Below are positions 42,313-54,949 of a stretch of DNA of 64,000 nucleotides, one piece after another (the first letter of the stretch is position 1; each line of letters starts with the position of its first letter). Where the stretch lies: NCBI GenBank assembly GCA_036768485.1, contig JAVLUZ010000154.1, forward strand, positions 26,807,035-26,871,034, read 5' to 3'. The notes under the pieces were generated by a model. It was given only the letters and a program-made list of their open reading frames with translations. It searched no databases and had not been told where the DNA came from. Made by a program: the position numbers and the translations under genes. Origin of the DNA: Mermis nigrescens. Its lineage: Eukaryota; Nematoda; Enoplea; Mermithida; Mermithidae.

Positions 42313-45300
42313 TTTTTTGCTTATTTTCTCTCTCTGATGACCACCTATTTGTATAAATTCTGTTTTTCCTGCTACTGTCGACGATTTTTTTCTCCTCTCC
42401 CATTTAATAAGGCTTCATTTAGACTCTTGCGTGTACACCTTTAATTTTTCATAATTTATTCTTGGGTAAATTTGTGCTGTTCCTCATGTCCTTTTTCCTT
42501 TTATTATTTTTCATTTATTGATTTTATAATGACTTTGTATCCCTATTTCTGTCAAATGCAGTAATCATATTGTGATCGACTTACATAATAATATATTATT
42601 ATATTGATTTTACTACATGCATTATAGTTTAATGATAAAACAGTAGGTAATCGTATATTGGAACCAGTAAATCCTGCAGCAAATTAGAGACGTTTTTTGC
42701 TTAATAGCTTATTTTCTTTGTTCGAAGTTTTAAAATGATGTTTCTTGCTTTGTCTCAAAGATACACACATTATAGGTCGTTTTTTACTCATAAGCATTCG
42801 CATTTCACGGAACATTGTGCATGAAACTCAATTTCAGCGATCTATCGGGCAGATACAAAAGTGGTTTCTAGGCAGCTTGATGTAGTGCGATTTCATATCG
42901 TAAAACTTCATACGCTTATGCTGTGCACAGTATCGTGATTGCTGTTTCAGTTTAAAGCGCTGCTGTAATTGATCAACTCAAGAATTGTGAGCCACGCACA
43001 AGGTTTATGGGTACTATTTGCATTTGTTGCTCTGTAAATTTAAAATATTTTAAAGCATTTTAGTGCAACATATTTTATTCTAATGCTCTATGTTTGGTTT
43101 ATTACTCATCGATTCGCTATATAACATTTTAAGATGCTGCAAAATAATTGAGCTGAAATTAGACTTCGCGCGTTTTAGCAATCGATTGGGAATAAAAAAG
43201 TCGATGAATAATCGCAGCAATCTGTGATAAAGGTGCACTTATTCCACAAAGAAAAACCAATAATAACAAATTCAAGCAGAGTAGTAAGACAAATAAATAT
43301 GAATTCGTATAAAATAGACTGATCTAAAAACTGCTCTCGCTCAATTAGGAGTAAACTGAAATTGTACATAAATACGTATAGCCGTGCGATAACATACATA
43401 AAAATTTGATTTTTATGGTGAAAATAAAGTAGGTATAAAGTTGATGTAGTTGAGTTAGTTAGTTAACACCTACTTAATCAATAACTCTAATTAAGCATTT
43501 TTCCAGGACTTACTTAACCAATAACTAATAAGTGAGCCACATTTTACTAACTTTATCAACGCTACTATGAGCATTGAATGATCACGCTGAAAGAGTCAAG
43601 ACCGACATTGAGCGAGCAAGTTTTATAAAACATCTCCAAACTGAATCACACTGCTGTTTGCTGTTAAGACCAGTCTCGAGAAGCGCATAAATGTTTGCAA
43701 TGAGCGATAGCTAACTTAACCAAACAAACTTTAGCGTTAGCTGCACGGAAATGCTAGCGATTTCCGCTTAAGCCCTTTAATCATTTTTCAGTTTATTGGT
43801 TAGTCTGGAAATCGAGTTTAATTTGCATATTTTTTTACCACGTTAATCCTTCTAAAACTATTGATAACGCTAAATGAACGCGATAAAAACAAAGATGCCT
43901 GTGATTTGAGGAAGCTTTTCATCCCCATCTGCAAACAGACGGCGCCGTTTTCGAATTGAATAACATGGCTTATGCTAAATAACTAATTCGCACGGCCTTC
44001 TATAAAAATGAAGGCTGGTCTCAAAATGATCATTTGCAGTCTATCCGGGAAAATTGTACCTTCTCATTCGTATTTGTGAATTGCGATCTGAGCTGTAATG
44101 TCAATCATATCATTACTGTTGCCTTTCATGGTTGTATTGCTTTTTCAAAGTGAGTGAAGTTTCCAGCGTTACTTTGCTTCTACCAGACATTATTGAGTTT
44201 AAAACAAATATCCATAAGTGCAGGAAAAATATCAAGATATTTAGCTTCTGACAAATTACTGTAAACGCAGTACCTAATGGATGTTTTGCGCACTAGCGAT
44301 TCCCAATTATGAGCCACAAGAAGTAGCTGCTCATATTGTTTTCACAAGTGCCACGACATTCATACGGGCGCGAAGCGCAACAGTAGTCACTAGAGCGACT
44401 GTAGTCAGCGAGTTAAATGATAAGTAAAATAATAAATAATAAAAACAAATCATTTATGTAACCAGACATGCTTGTGCGGGAACTTCGGGCCTACACCCCC
44501 ATGAATGATAAAAATGTATATTTTTGGAGGAAAAATTAGGCAAAATGGAGGCCGAAAATGAATGAAAATTGGAAATTTTCTTCAAAAGTGCTTCGGATAG
44601 ATTAGAAAATGAGGAATAACATAGTTCTCATGCTGTTTTAGCATTTAAACCAGTTATTTTTGGCAAGATCGGTCAATTTTTGACCTCACTTTCTAGATTG
44701 GCTGACCCCCCTAAATCGGTCATGCTCTACATCCATGCATATGACTGTTTGTACGTACAACACTTTTATGCGTATTTTGTTTGACAAATTAACTTGCTAT
44801 ATTAAAACTTCCTATATGTATGCGTTTTTTTACAGCTCAAAGCTCGAACGCGTCGAATCCATGGGCTGAGAGTAGAAGTAGACTTACTTTTTAATCAATA
44901 CACATACCTGCATATGATTACTCTTTTGTACCATTTAAAACAAGCAAGGAAAAAAATTAATCATAAAAAAGAGGTAATAAACCCCCTGATTTGTCATGAT
45001 ATTCGTCGTGCATGCATATGCATGTGTACGCATATTGGGTCTGTAATTTAGGTCTTTTTGGTCTATTAGAAAGAACGAAAGTTCTTCGATTAATTCGATC
45101 AACTAAAAAATATCGAAACTTTCGCGAAAAATTTAAAAGTATAGAAATTGTGAATTAAAAATGCGAACTGTACTACACGTGTACATACATATGAGTATAT
45201 GTACCTATGTACATAATTATATTACATCATAGGTAGCGTGTTAGCGCGTACCTATAATATACTTGGGATACCCCTAACACCTGTGCACCCCCTCTACAGC

Positions 45301-45550
45301 TATATCGGGACACATCTAACAAGTGCGCTTTTTAAAGGAAAGATAATATAAAAATTCGCTGCGGGTGTTTTTTTTGTTTTTTTTTTAAATCAATACCCGG
45401 TGTGTAAAGAGCACGTAAAGTTTTACTGTAACGTTATAACATAGCTCTTTTAAGTTTTGGTAGGACGCTCGATTTTTCTAGCTCAGTTTTGCATTCTGCT
45501 TAGTCTGCTTTTTTAAATAGTAGACAATTGAGGTAGCTCAAAAGGCCTTT
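42313..45550. other. Long noncoding stretch, no gene seen
   Basis: No coding region, MITE end or array that I can support. A near-copy of the hairpin word (GGGCGCGAAGCGC) is at 44367. Bases 43440-43560 have GTTAGTTAGTTAA and ACTTAACCAATAACTAA words. Confidence 0.5.
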
Positions 45551-45559
45551 TTATTTTTT

Positions 45560-46350
45560 TGAAAAGTGACACATATTCAGAGTGGCAGTGTAAAGAGTGT
45601 AAAGAATCTGAGGATGAAAAACACATTTTTGGTCTTTTTTGTCTGATTTTAATAACTCCGGATACGAGTCCCTAGAAATTCCTTTCTGAGAGAAATGTAC
45701 AGCGGCTTAAGTGCTACTTTCTGTTTACCAGCAAACTCTTTAACGCTCAATATGGAGTTAGATGTAGGGGTTTAAACTTCACATTCTTGTGGATGATGTA
45801 AAATTTAGTTTTTGTATAGATCTCTGTCAAGTTCTCCATTATAGGGCGGGATAAATTTAAAAGTACAGAAATAAAATATCCATTAAGAGTTACCCGACTC
45901 AGCAAACCTCGTTCATAAAAGCTCAATATTGAGTTACTTATGGAGGTGTCAATTTCAAAATCAGAGGTGTAACATTGAGCGAAAAAACACGTTTTCTTCC
46001 GCTTTTTATAGGTCAATATCTCATATATTTTGCGGAACAGAAGTTTTCCTTATGCAAACGTACTAAAATTTAAAGGCTACAAACTGGCCAAAGCCGAATT
46101 TTTTCGCACTTAATGGAGAGTTAGGTTTAGATTTTTGATGTTTACAATGTGGTTGATGGTAAAAATACGTTTTTGTCCCTTTTTATTCGCCACTTTCTTC
46201 CTTTAGAAATTGGGATAAATTGAAAAAAATAAAAATTAAGTACTTTCTAAGGCGTACACGTCACAGCAGATTGCGTTTATTTACATTAATATTTAGTTTT
46301 TTTCGGGAGGTGTAAAGTCCGGAATTGGGGGTGGTAATCGTGTTTCTGTC
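45560..46350. repeat. Degenerate about 180-bp tandem repeats
   Basis: The motif CTCAATATGGAGTTA or CTTAATGGAGAGTTA recurs at about 45747, 45925 and 46108. Each is followed by a GTGTAAA/GATGTAAA word and AAAACACGTTTTT-type sequence and preceded by GGGATAAATT. Roughly four worn units immediately outside the 46.48-kb terminal block. Confidence 0.6.
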
Positions 46351-46480
46351 TTGTTTTTTTCTGCAAATTTCTCCGACTGTCTGGACATGATATTAAGTCT
46401 AAAAATGTATCAGAAATTAGACGTGACACGCCAGTAGGGCGTGTTTGTTTGCACTTAACAGTGGTGTAAAGTGGTTTACA

Positions 46481-47203
46481 TCTGATATTTATTTGTCTTC
46501 AGGCCATCGTGGAGACTAAATTTTTCCATAAATGTTGATCGTAATATTAGAGTAATATCTGAATTACGAATTTGACTAGAGTCTTCATTACACTCAATGG
46601 TTGTGCAAAATTTACACTGAAAATTAACTTCAGTTATAGAGCCTTAGGAAAATTGAAGTTTCAATTTCAAAATGTTCTATGTAAGGTAATAATTACGAAT
46701 CTGATTGTTAGTTTTCTCAACAACCATTAGTTGTGTGAAGTTTTCGCTATTTACTCATTGTGAATGTGTAGTTTACACTAAAAATTTATTTTGCTTTTAG
46801 AGCATTACAAAACGTGAACTTTTTTAGAAATATTTTCCGCAAGATCAGAAATACGAATCTGACTGTATGTTTTCTTTACACTCAGCATTTGTGTAAAGTT
46901 TACATTGAACATTAACTTTCCTTTTCAGAGCGTTGCAGAAGCTTGATTTTTTCGAAATGTTCCATGAATTGTTAGGATTACGAATCTTAGTGTAAGTGTT
47001 CTTTACACTCAGTAGTTGCGTAAAGTTTACGCTGAAAACATTTGATCTGTTTAAATAAGATAAGGTTGTCTTGTTTAAAAAAGATAATGCTGATGTTTAG
47101 AACAATATTGTTTTCCGCGTTCTTGGACTGCTCTTAGTATTGTGGCATGTCACCGTATGTGTTTACTGACCGATTCGCTCAAATAATGCTAATTGAAAGC
47201 AGG
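46481..47203 (+). repeat. Terminal repeat block, left copy (about 130-bp tandem units)
   Basis: From TTTACATCTGATATTTATTT to TAATGCTAATTGAAAGCAG. Contains four units with a TTTACACTCA...GTGTAAAGTTTACACTGAA phrase (46588, 46722, 46872, 46998), then GATAAGGTTGTCTTGTTTAA and TTCTTGGACTGCT. The whole block is the inverted counterpart of 63212-63748. Confidence 0.88.
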
Positions 47204-47280
47204 GTACTATAAAAGAAAAATGCTCCGATGGAATAAAAAAGACGAATATACTTGGGATTGTAGATTAATACGGAATATAC

Positions 47281-47820
47281 AAGGTGGCCCATGAAAAAGG
47301 CTACATTTTTCAATACGTCATAACCTCGGCTGATGTGAAAATAAAATTTTAAGACCAGCTGCATTAGATAGGTAGACATGTCTTCATTTGATCAACGTTA
47401 AAAATTTTGCCCAGCTTTCAGCGGTACATACAATACGGCAATTTGTTTACAACTTACTGTTTAAACACTAGAGTTTCTGCATTGTATCACATTACTGTGT
47501 ATGTTGTTATCCTTTTTTGACATTTTTGACAATATGTCAAGTCACAAAAATTTTTTTTAATTTTTAAACACATTTTTAAATCTCCAGAATATATACGCGT
47601 CCTAGCGAGTGCTAAAATTTCAGGATATCGTTAAAAGAGGGTGCAAGCAAATTTATGGCAGGACCAATGGCGCTATCGGCATTTAAACGATGTTAAAGTA
47701 GGGTGTAAATGAATTGCCTTAGCGCCCGAAGCACTGTAACTTGGCCAAAAATTTTTACACATTTAAAAAGAACAGACTTTTATCTATCGAATACAGCCAG
47801 TTTGAAAGTTTGAAGTTTAC
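47281..47820. mobile_element. Palindromic MITE, AAGGCTACA family (copy 3)
   Basis: Starts AGGTGGCCCATGAAAAAGGC then TACATTTTT, with the shared interior (GTCATAACCTCGGCTGATG, TTTCTGCATTGTATCACATT, TTTCAGGATATCGTTAAAAG, AGTAGGGTGTAAA). The right terminus is worn. Inserted in the foldback arm. Confidence 0.85.
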
Positions 47821-47849
47821 AAGAAGCTAAATAGTAAGATGTCATCAAT

Positions 47850-48220
47850 ATGAGAAAGATGCAAATAAAAAAAAAAGAAAAAGAAAAAATAGATGAGTAA
47901 ATAAATAGATAAATAAAACAGCAAATACTAAAAAAAGAAAAAGAAAAGAGGAAATGTCGAAAAAACGGAAATAAGAGAGAGAAGAAAGAAAGACAGATAG
48001 AGAGGTGCATCATGCTATTAGTAAGAAGGAAACAGAAAAGATGCGTAAAATAGCACAAGTGTACCTAAAAAAATTATATTATGAGAGATTACACGTTCTA
48101 TGAGGCGCAAAAGTCTGATTGAAAAGAAAAAAAAGGTAGGATTATAAAACGAAAAGTTACTTAGAAAAGAAAAAGGAAAAATGGAACGAAAAAACAAAAA
48201 AATCATATAAACAGACGTGG
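47850..48220 (+). repeat. Purine-rich low-complexity tract
   Basis: Long runs of AAGAAAAAG, AAATAGATAAATAA and GAAAGAAAG. The minus-strand ORFs across it (Phe/Ser/Ile only) are composition artefacts. Confidence 0.85.
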
Positions 48221-48847
48221 TCATCAGAGAGGAACTAGGTTGCTACAGTTTCGTGCCTTTAATCCTCTGACTGTCACTACAACCTAAGGACCTTTCGAAT
48301 AATTTCCCCGCCACCGTTTTTTAGCCGATCCATAATAGCTACAAATACAATACTTTTTGTAAACTGATTGCAAGTTGCAACGCTGACTTGTTTCGCACCG
48401 TGATTGATGAAAAACTAACTGCAATTGTATTTAGAGGTGTTTTATTTTGTTATCACGAGCATTATAGCAAGCAAAGCTGGCGTCAATTGGTTAGTGCGCG
48501 CAATAGTTGCTGGCAGCAATGCAAGTGTAGCTACACGTAGTCTGTTCCACGTAAAAAGTCGCTCCTAGTTTACTCCATCTAATTTTCCATAGCTACAGCT
48601 AGGTTAAGTGGCTGCTTTTTTAATCGGTTTTTGGTCTATAGTTTATTTCAATGTGCAGGCCGCAGAATATACTTCGATTTTTTTGCGTTGCTTAGGTTAA
48701 TTTTTTAACAGATTTTGCGACTTAAGATATATACATAGGTAGCGTTTTCCTACTCCCAACCTTTTACATTCTTAACAATCCGCAATTTCAAGTATATTCG
48801 TTTTTTTGTCCCATCGGAGCATTTTTTATTGCTAGTAGGTACATACA

Positions 48848-49046
48848 CAGGGGCAGATTTAGGAGGCGGCGGGAGGGCGGCCGCCCCTTCCCCCCATTGG
48901 CCCAAAATAGTGCGCAAAATTAAGGACTTTTGAGCGATTTTTAGCGATTTTCGGGTTAAAACGGCTATTTTTTCCGCCCAAGTCAAGGTTCCGCCCCCCC
49001 CTTAGAGGTACCGCCCCCCTGTAGGAAAATCCTGGATCCGCCACTG
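48848..49046 (-). mobile_element. GTGGCGGATC family MITE, exact TSD
   Basis: Plus-strand CAGGGGCAGATTTAGG to CTGGATCCGCCACTG; octamer TACATACA is identical at 48840-48847 and 49047-49054. Almost the same inside as 54190-54325. Confidence 0.95.
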
Positions 49047-49054
49047 TACATACA

Positions 49055-52000
49055 TGAGCAACAACCAAATTTTGAAAAGTCTGTCTGATGGGGCAAAATT
49101 ACCAAAATACCACTAAAAATACAATTCAAGGTGTCCAATGCAATCTGCAGGGGTTTCAAGTTTAAAGGTCAAATAAGACCCCAAACTCACATGTCCAAGT
49201 ATGCTACGTAGCCTTTTTAACGTTACTCTATTCAGGCTGATATAGCGCAAAAGCTCAAGTGCGGTTTGTCATGTGTGCCTTTATGCTTCTAATCAGAAAT
49301 GCACAGAGGTGTAGGTAAACTCCCGAATGAAATAGGAACATTTTTCTAGTTTTGATTAAATCAAGGCAAAAACTGTGCGAAATCACAATTAACAGGAATT
49401 TTATTTTAGCTTGAAAAAAGCACTGCGGCTGAGACCCGTTTTAGACGACTGATCCCCAGCCTCATCCATCTATGCATATATGTTTTTGACGTCCTAAGTA
49501 ATGTTAGCTATAATTTTTGCGAACGACAGTGAATGTTCACGAATCAATTTGATTTTATAATATGATCTGTTTTTTGTGCGACAAAAAAGGATAAAAAATA
49601 ATTAAAATAAAATTACATTTTTCTTGTAAAGTGAGCATTCTCACAAATCGCCATCCTTAATTTCAGTAAGCACTCGCTTCGAATAAGATTAAAAGATTGT
49701 CAAACAAAATTAGCACTGCTTGAAACTTTTCAATTCAAACTCTAAAAGATAAAGAATATTCTTGCGTAATGTTTGCGCCGTTATGGATATACGGTCGTCG
49801 TTTCTGACTGATAGATCCAACAACTTTTTAAAGTGCAATAGCTGCTCGCAATTCGCGAAGCTTAATCGGCAATTGGAGTTAAATTGACGTTTTCTTTAAA
49901 AAAAAGAGAAGGAAAGCTACATACCTATAGTTTCTTCCGATTCCAAAACGCAGGATTTTTTTATACTCACAGTCAATGACTAAAATTAGAATTGGCCCAA
50001 GCTGTTAGGATTTTAATTACGCGTAATGAGGACGAAGAGAACCTTGATGAATTTTTAATCTTTTCAATCAGAAAAGTATCTGTCAAAATTATTTGTAGAG
50101 CGGGCGTTGGCTGGACTACCAGATCCGCCGAAGAAGGAGGATTTCATTTACAGTAATCATTCTATTTTGTGCTTGATTGTGTGAATAATGATTGTGATAC
50201 GACGTTGTATGTAGTTCAATAGGTAGTATATGTATAGCTTAAAAGATTCAACAGCTGTATTTCTCAAAAGAACTGAATTGTATTTCCTATCAGAACTACA
50301 AAGTAGCTTTTCTTGCCCATATTTTTTGCTCAAGTGATACTTTTTGGCTGTTGTCTCAAGCAATTAGAAATAAGTAATAGATGGCTCACGTCACGAGTGT
50401 AGGTGAAATAAAGGAGGATAAGTCTTAGGAAATTCCTAAAACTGAATCCTAAAATTATCAATACAATTCCTACTTTTCTTGGCCCAATGTTTTTATTATC
50501 AATATATTAATAATAATCATAATTTTTATTCCTATTAATAATTTATTACCATTATTACTTTTGCAATTATGTAACTATATTTAAAATGTTTTTATTATAA
50601 ATATTATTATTTTTTAAGTTTTGTTATTAGTAATAATCGTAAATATTTGAATATCATCAGAAAATTGTCACGATTTTTACTTTTACAGTCTTCGTTGTTA
50701 ATTGTTTGATTGCCTAAGCAGGTATATTAATAATTATTTTTGCCAAGACTTTTCCTATTTATTTTGTCTATCATAACCTAATCGCCGAGGCCTGAAAATT
50801 CAATCAATATGTAGGCTCCGATTTGGATGCTGTCTACGATAAAAACCTTAAGACGACGTTCTATGACAACATGCGTGAGGCTTTTAATTAATCAATTATT
50901 TATGGTTTAGAACGGCATATATTTGTCAAATCGATGTCTGAAATAGAAATATAAAGACATTTTCAGCATAATATACTAAAAGAAATGAAAGATTCGAGAA
51001 ATTAATGAATAAATAGTAAATTAAATATTAGATACAGTTTTATCATTTTAAAATTTATTTTAGCAGTTCGTTAAAAAATATTTGAATCTAGAGCAATATG
51101 GTACGACTACGATTGCTTAAATTTTAAATTTAAATCAAAAAATCAAAAAATCAAGCCAAAAAACATGTCGAGATAAATATGTATATAAAATCATCAAAAT
51201 TCTTTCATTTAACATTCTCCATTCGTAATTATTTATTTTAATCCCTTTTTATTTAGTTATTCTTTAAGCACATACAAACATTTCCGGAAATCACTCTCAT
51301 CTAATGCCTGCATGAAAATCGAACGAAATATCTGAAAATTTCCATAAAGTCATATAGGAGTAAAACGGATTTTTTTAACATACAAGATAATCTAGGTACT
51401 GTTTCTCTCATTTATAGGCACTGTTGTGCTAATTAAAGCCATAATTTTGCAACTCTCAAATTTTTTTTATCTCCCAAATAATTGGCAATCTCTTTGGTGA
51501 TTTGAGGGCCATCTTCAAAGTTAAAAATTTATTGCTTATGTAAAAAACTGACTCTTTTGACAGAAAAATTCGTTTAATAACGAAACCTAGGATTGCTCGC
51601 TCCAAATTATTTCCTGAGCAATCCGCACCGACAATCCGCTATACCTACGAGTACTTAAGCTTTTAGTATAAGGCGGAGAAATTATTTTGAGTCAAAATTT
51701 CCATTGCCGATCCCATAATGCACTTTGTGTAACGAGTGTCTAAAGACTGCACCCAGTGCTGTTCAAATCATTTGAAATCGGCATTCAATGCTGGCTTCTC
51801 CTTTCGTCTCAATAACTCTTAGCAAGAAGGATTAAGCACCTTGAAAGATAACTATTGGGAAGAAATAAGCCATAAAAACAAAAAAATTTATTACGGTAGT
51901 TATGTTTTCTACATGCACCGGGTACAGTTTTAGACACTCGTCGTTGTGTATGAACGAGTACATTAGCGTAATTAACCTGTCCTTTGTCTTCGGGAACAGA

Positions 52001-52124
52001 GTACAATAAAAAAGTGTGATTCTTTAACACTTTTGTGATTTCTTTCTACTAAGTCTTTTCTGCTCATTTTTATTTATTTCACATATACCAATGGTCATCT
52101 GTCCTCTCTTACTTTTATCGCCAG
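49055..52124. other. Long noncoding stretch, no gene seen
   Basis: Very A+T-rich, with TTATTATTA-like patches at 50510-50640. No element ends, arrays or coding frames that I can support. Confidence 0.5.
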
Positions 52125-52247
52125 AGTGTCTTTATAATAATGCGAGCAATAAGTGCATTCCGCTTCGAGAGCTGAAAAAGCTCATTACAAAACCAATGAA
52201 TGAGCTACTGCGGAAGATCGATTTAGGACGAGCTGTTATCATTTACA
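52125..52247 (+). CDS. Candidate internal exon (41 codons)
   Basis: Preceded by CTTTTATCGCCAG (acceptor) and followed by GTAAGT (donor consensus) at 52248; 123 bp, an exact multiple of three. It encodes a plausible helix-rich peptide with ITKPMNELLRKIDLGRAVII. Mixed codon use and no repeat similarity. No flanking exon or family could be identified. It lies between the two terminal blocks and could belong to the virus-like element or a host gene; a chance ORF is also possible. Confidence 0.35.
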
Positions 52248-52433
52248 GTAAGTCTAATAAAGAAATAAATATAGTCGAATCTAAGTCGATCACCGACATA
52301 CTAAATTTTTTTTAGTCAAGCAGTTCTGTTTCACAAAATTTGTGATGGGAAGCTACTATTTTTAACGCGAGCAAAAAAAGCGATTAGCATCCATTCTCTG
52401 GTTACAAGCACACATGAGCATTGTGGTCTGGAT

Positions 52434-52595
52434 CACACATGGGCGTGTGGATGTAGGGAATTACTACCCCTCCCCAACATTCGGTAGACCCCCGAAAATC
52501 GATAGACTCCAGAATCGAATTTTGGCATGTTTTTTTGGGAATTTCGACAGTTTTACTCTGCCTAGACCCCTAGAATTCGGTCGTTGCCATGCATG
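52434..52595 (-). mobile_element. hAT-like MITE, family A (copy 10), short
   Basis: CACACATGGGCGTGTGG to GTCGTTGCCATGCATG, 162 bp; flanks GTCTGGAT (52426-52433) and GTGTGGAT (52596-52603), seven of eight. The usual core is deleted. Confidence 0.78.
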
Positions 52596-52603
52596 GTGTG
52601 GAT

Positions 52604-53869
52604 TCCCCAGAAATCGATAGGCATTCAGATTTGCATTTTGATGCTATTTTTGGCGATTTGGCTCCATCGCACCCTCCCGGAATTTTGTTGCTGCCCATAA
52701 AAAGCGGTCGGCTTTTCTTATAAAAAATCTCGCGCGCGTCGGACAATTTTAAACGAATTTAGTTATTAAAAATAAAGATGAAAAAATCTGTAGCCAGCAA
52801 AACCAGAACCTAAGCATAATTGCTGACAGTATGATTAAGCTAAAATCGAGTTGGGTAGCAAGCGCATATGGTAAGGGGAAGGGCGGATTGGCTGGAATCC
52901 CAAAATTAAATTTTCAGCCAAACATTTTCATCTTTTCGCGATCTTTTAGAATCAATCGATAGAGCTTGATGTGGAACACCGACAAGTAGTGCTTCCACCC
53001 CTTTCATCCATTTGTTAGCATTTTTGCAATCAATTTTAAATGCGTATGAAAAGCAGTTTGGAAGTATTTAAGCTGCAACACGTCGGTGAGTTTTGCACCA
53101 CCAACAAAAATCGTTTTTAATTCACTATTATGATCGAATCAACATTAGCAACAAATGCAGTTGCGCATGCGCATCGGCTTTTCACTCTGAACAACCCGAC
53201 GAATCGCTCTAATGGCTAAATAAATCTAAAACTAAAATCGGTTTTATTTCAAACGGTCCAATTTTATCAGCAGAAAAAATAATTTTGACATGCAATAAAA
53301 GCGCAATGAAATATAGCTAAAATATGTAACGCTATTATGCTTAGGGGTATGCAGGATGCCGAACCGCCTTGTGATTTGCAAAATGTTTGGTAGCCTGTTA
53401 ACTTTCTCTGAGGAATTGCGAATAAGGGCTGCTTGGATGGAATAGTCCATAGTGTTTTTCAAAAATTTCGTTTGTTCTTTTGTATTTTGGAGTGTTAGAC
53501 TCAAAATGATATTGCATCAAAGAAAATATAGGAACTATACATATACATATAAGGGTATATTGTTTTAGGCATAGGTACACTTATTTACCTTAAATGTGCA
53601 TGTACAACGTGTTTTACTGTTAGTTCGGCCATATTTTAAGCGCCTTATTACAACAATATATAAAGCATTGACTGTCCACACGCTTTCCTCACTTTTTGAA
53701 GCTTGAAAATCAAAATTTTTTTGTTGAAAAATACGTACAAGTGAATAAGATGGTTAAAATTAATTTTTTGAAAGAAAATCTAAATAAATTTTTCATAAAC
53801 TACGCAGAAGTCGGACTAAATAAAAACTAAAAATTGTTATTTTCTTAGATTGATCAAAAATTGGGCAAA
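52604..53869. other. Noncoding stretch, no gene seen
   Basis: 52604-52705 is more family A-like debris (TTGCTGCCCATA). The rest is ordinary A+T-rich sequence. Confidence 0.5.
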
Positions 53870-54512
53870 TTTATAGTATCGGGGACCGGCCGCACAGTCA
53901 GTTTTTTTGGCGGAGCTTCGTAATAGAAGGGAAGCCATGATTGGTCAGACAAATAAGCGGTTTACTGCGTATTCTCGCACGCAAAGTAAACAAACGCAGG
54001 GCATTAATGATTTACGACCGCTAAATCAATAGCTACTGTTAATATGTATGAATTAAATATGGGTAAATAACAATATGCATTGTAGCTACGGGAAAAATCT
54101 AATTTGTGTTGCGCTATCGGTCGACTTAGTGTCAGAATGAATTTATTTGGGCTTAATGTAATTTGTAAAGACAATTTAAGCGTTATTCACAGGGGCCATT
54201 GGCCCAAAATAGTGCGAGAAATTGAGGATTTTTTAGCGATTTTTAGCGATTTCCGGGTTAAAACAGCTAATTTTTCCGCCCAAGTCAGGGTTCCGCCCCT
54301 TAGAATAATCCTGGATCCGGCACTGGTTATTCATTACTTTCAAAGCCAAAAAATCCTTCGCAGTAGTGTCGATTGCATTCCATGCAATGGAACCTATTGT
54401 CTGATCAAAGAATCGGCAAAACCACTTATTTGTCTGACCAATCATGGCTTCCCTTCTGTAATGAAGCTCCGCCCCAAAAACGGACTATGCGGCCGGTCCC
54501 CGATACTATAAG
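53870..54512. mobile_element. Foldback element with about 93-bp arms
   Basis: Left arm 53870-53963 (TTATAGTATCGGGGACCGGC ... GGGAAGCCATGATTGGTCAG) is mirrored by 54419-54512 (CTGACCAATCATGGCTTCCC ... GCCGGTCCCCGATACTATAA). The arms are nearly perfect, so fairly recent. The loop contains the hAT MITE 54190-54325. The inverted match continues weakly outward (GGCAAA / TTTGCC), and no TSD is clear. Confidence 0.9.
54190..54325 (-). mobile_element. GTGGCGGATC family MITE, exact TSD, nested
   Basis: Plus-strand CAGGGGCCATTGGCCC to CTGGATCCGGCACTG; octamer GTTATTCA is identical at 54182-54189 and 54326-54333. The G-rich subterminal part is deleted. Confidence 0.94.
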
Positions 54513-54949
54513 TTTGCCAAAAAGGGCATAGTAAAAAGCTCAATCAATAATAGGGAAATTGGAAAATAAGAAATAATTGAAAACAAATAAGAAAATAAAA
54601 GGAATAATATAAATTGCACAGTAATTAGGAGATAAGAAACAATAATAAATAAATCATAAATATGACTATTTTGATTCTCTAGCATTTTTTAACTGATTTT
54701 AAAATTCAAAAAAATCGAATATTTTCCTTATTAGGTGAAATAGTAGAAGGGTCAAATATTAATCAAGCGGAAAAATTTTGAGTATATTAAATGAATTATT
54801 GCGGGAGTAGCCAGCTCTTCTACCTGAGGTTTGTATTTTAGATTTTTAAATCTCTATTTTTCGTAAATAATCAGCTCTTCTTGACTTTATTAGTGACTAC
54901 ATTAAAAACTGCCTAAAATTTATGCATAATATATTTACATACATGACTT
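54513..54949. other. Noncoding stretch, no gene seen
   Basis: A-rich (GAAAATAAGAAATAATTG) then ordinary A+T-rich sequence up to the 3' end of the RTE element. Confidence 0.5.

Larger units (their letters stand above)
47204..48839. mobile_element. Foldback block, left copy, interrupted
   Basis: 47204-47279 is the start of the arm (GTACTATAAAAGAAAAATGC, TCCGATGGAATAAAAAAG, ATATACTTGGGATTG). Bases 48385-48660 match the loop of the right copy (AGCATTATAGCAAGCAAAG, TTAGTGCGC, TTTCCATAGCTAC) and 48660-48839 is the second arm (GCAGAATATACTTCGATTTT to GGAGCATTTTTTATTGCTAG). It is broken by a MITE (47281-47820) and a purine-rich tract. Confidence 0.85.

Noticed and set aside
47780..48224. Phe/Ser-rich minus-strand ORFs resembling membrane proteins
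   Set aside because: Complement of a GAAAAAG low-complexity tract; no varied sequence.
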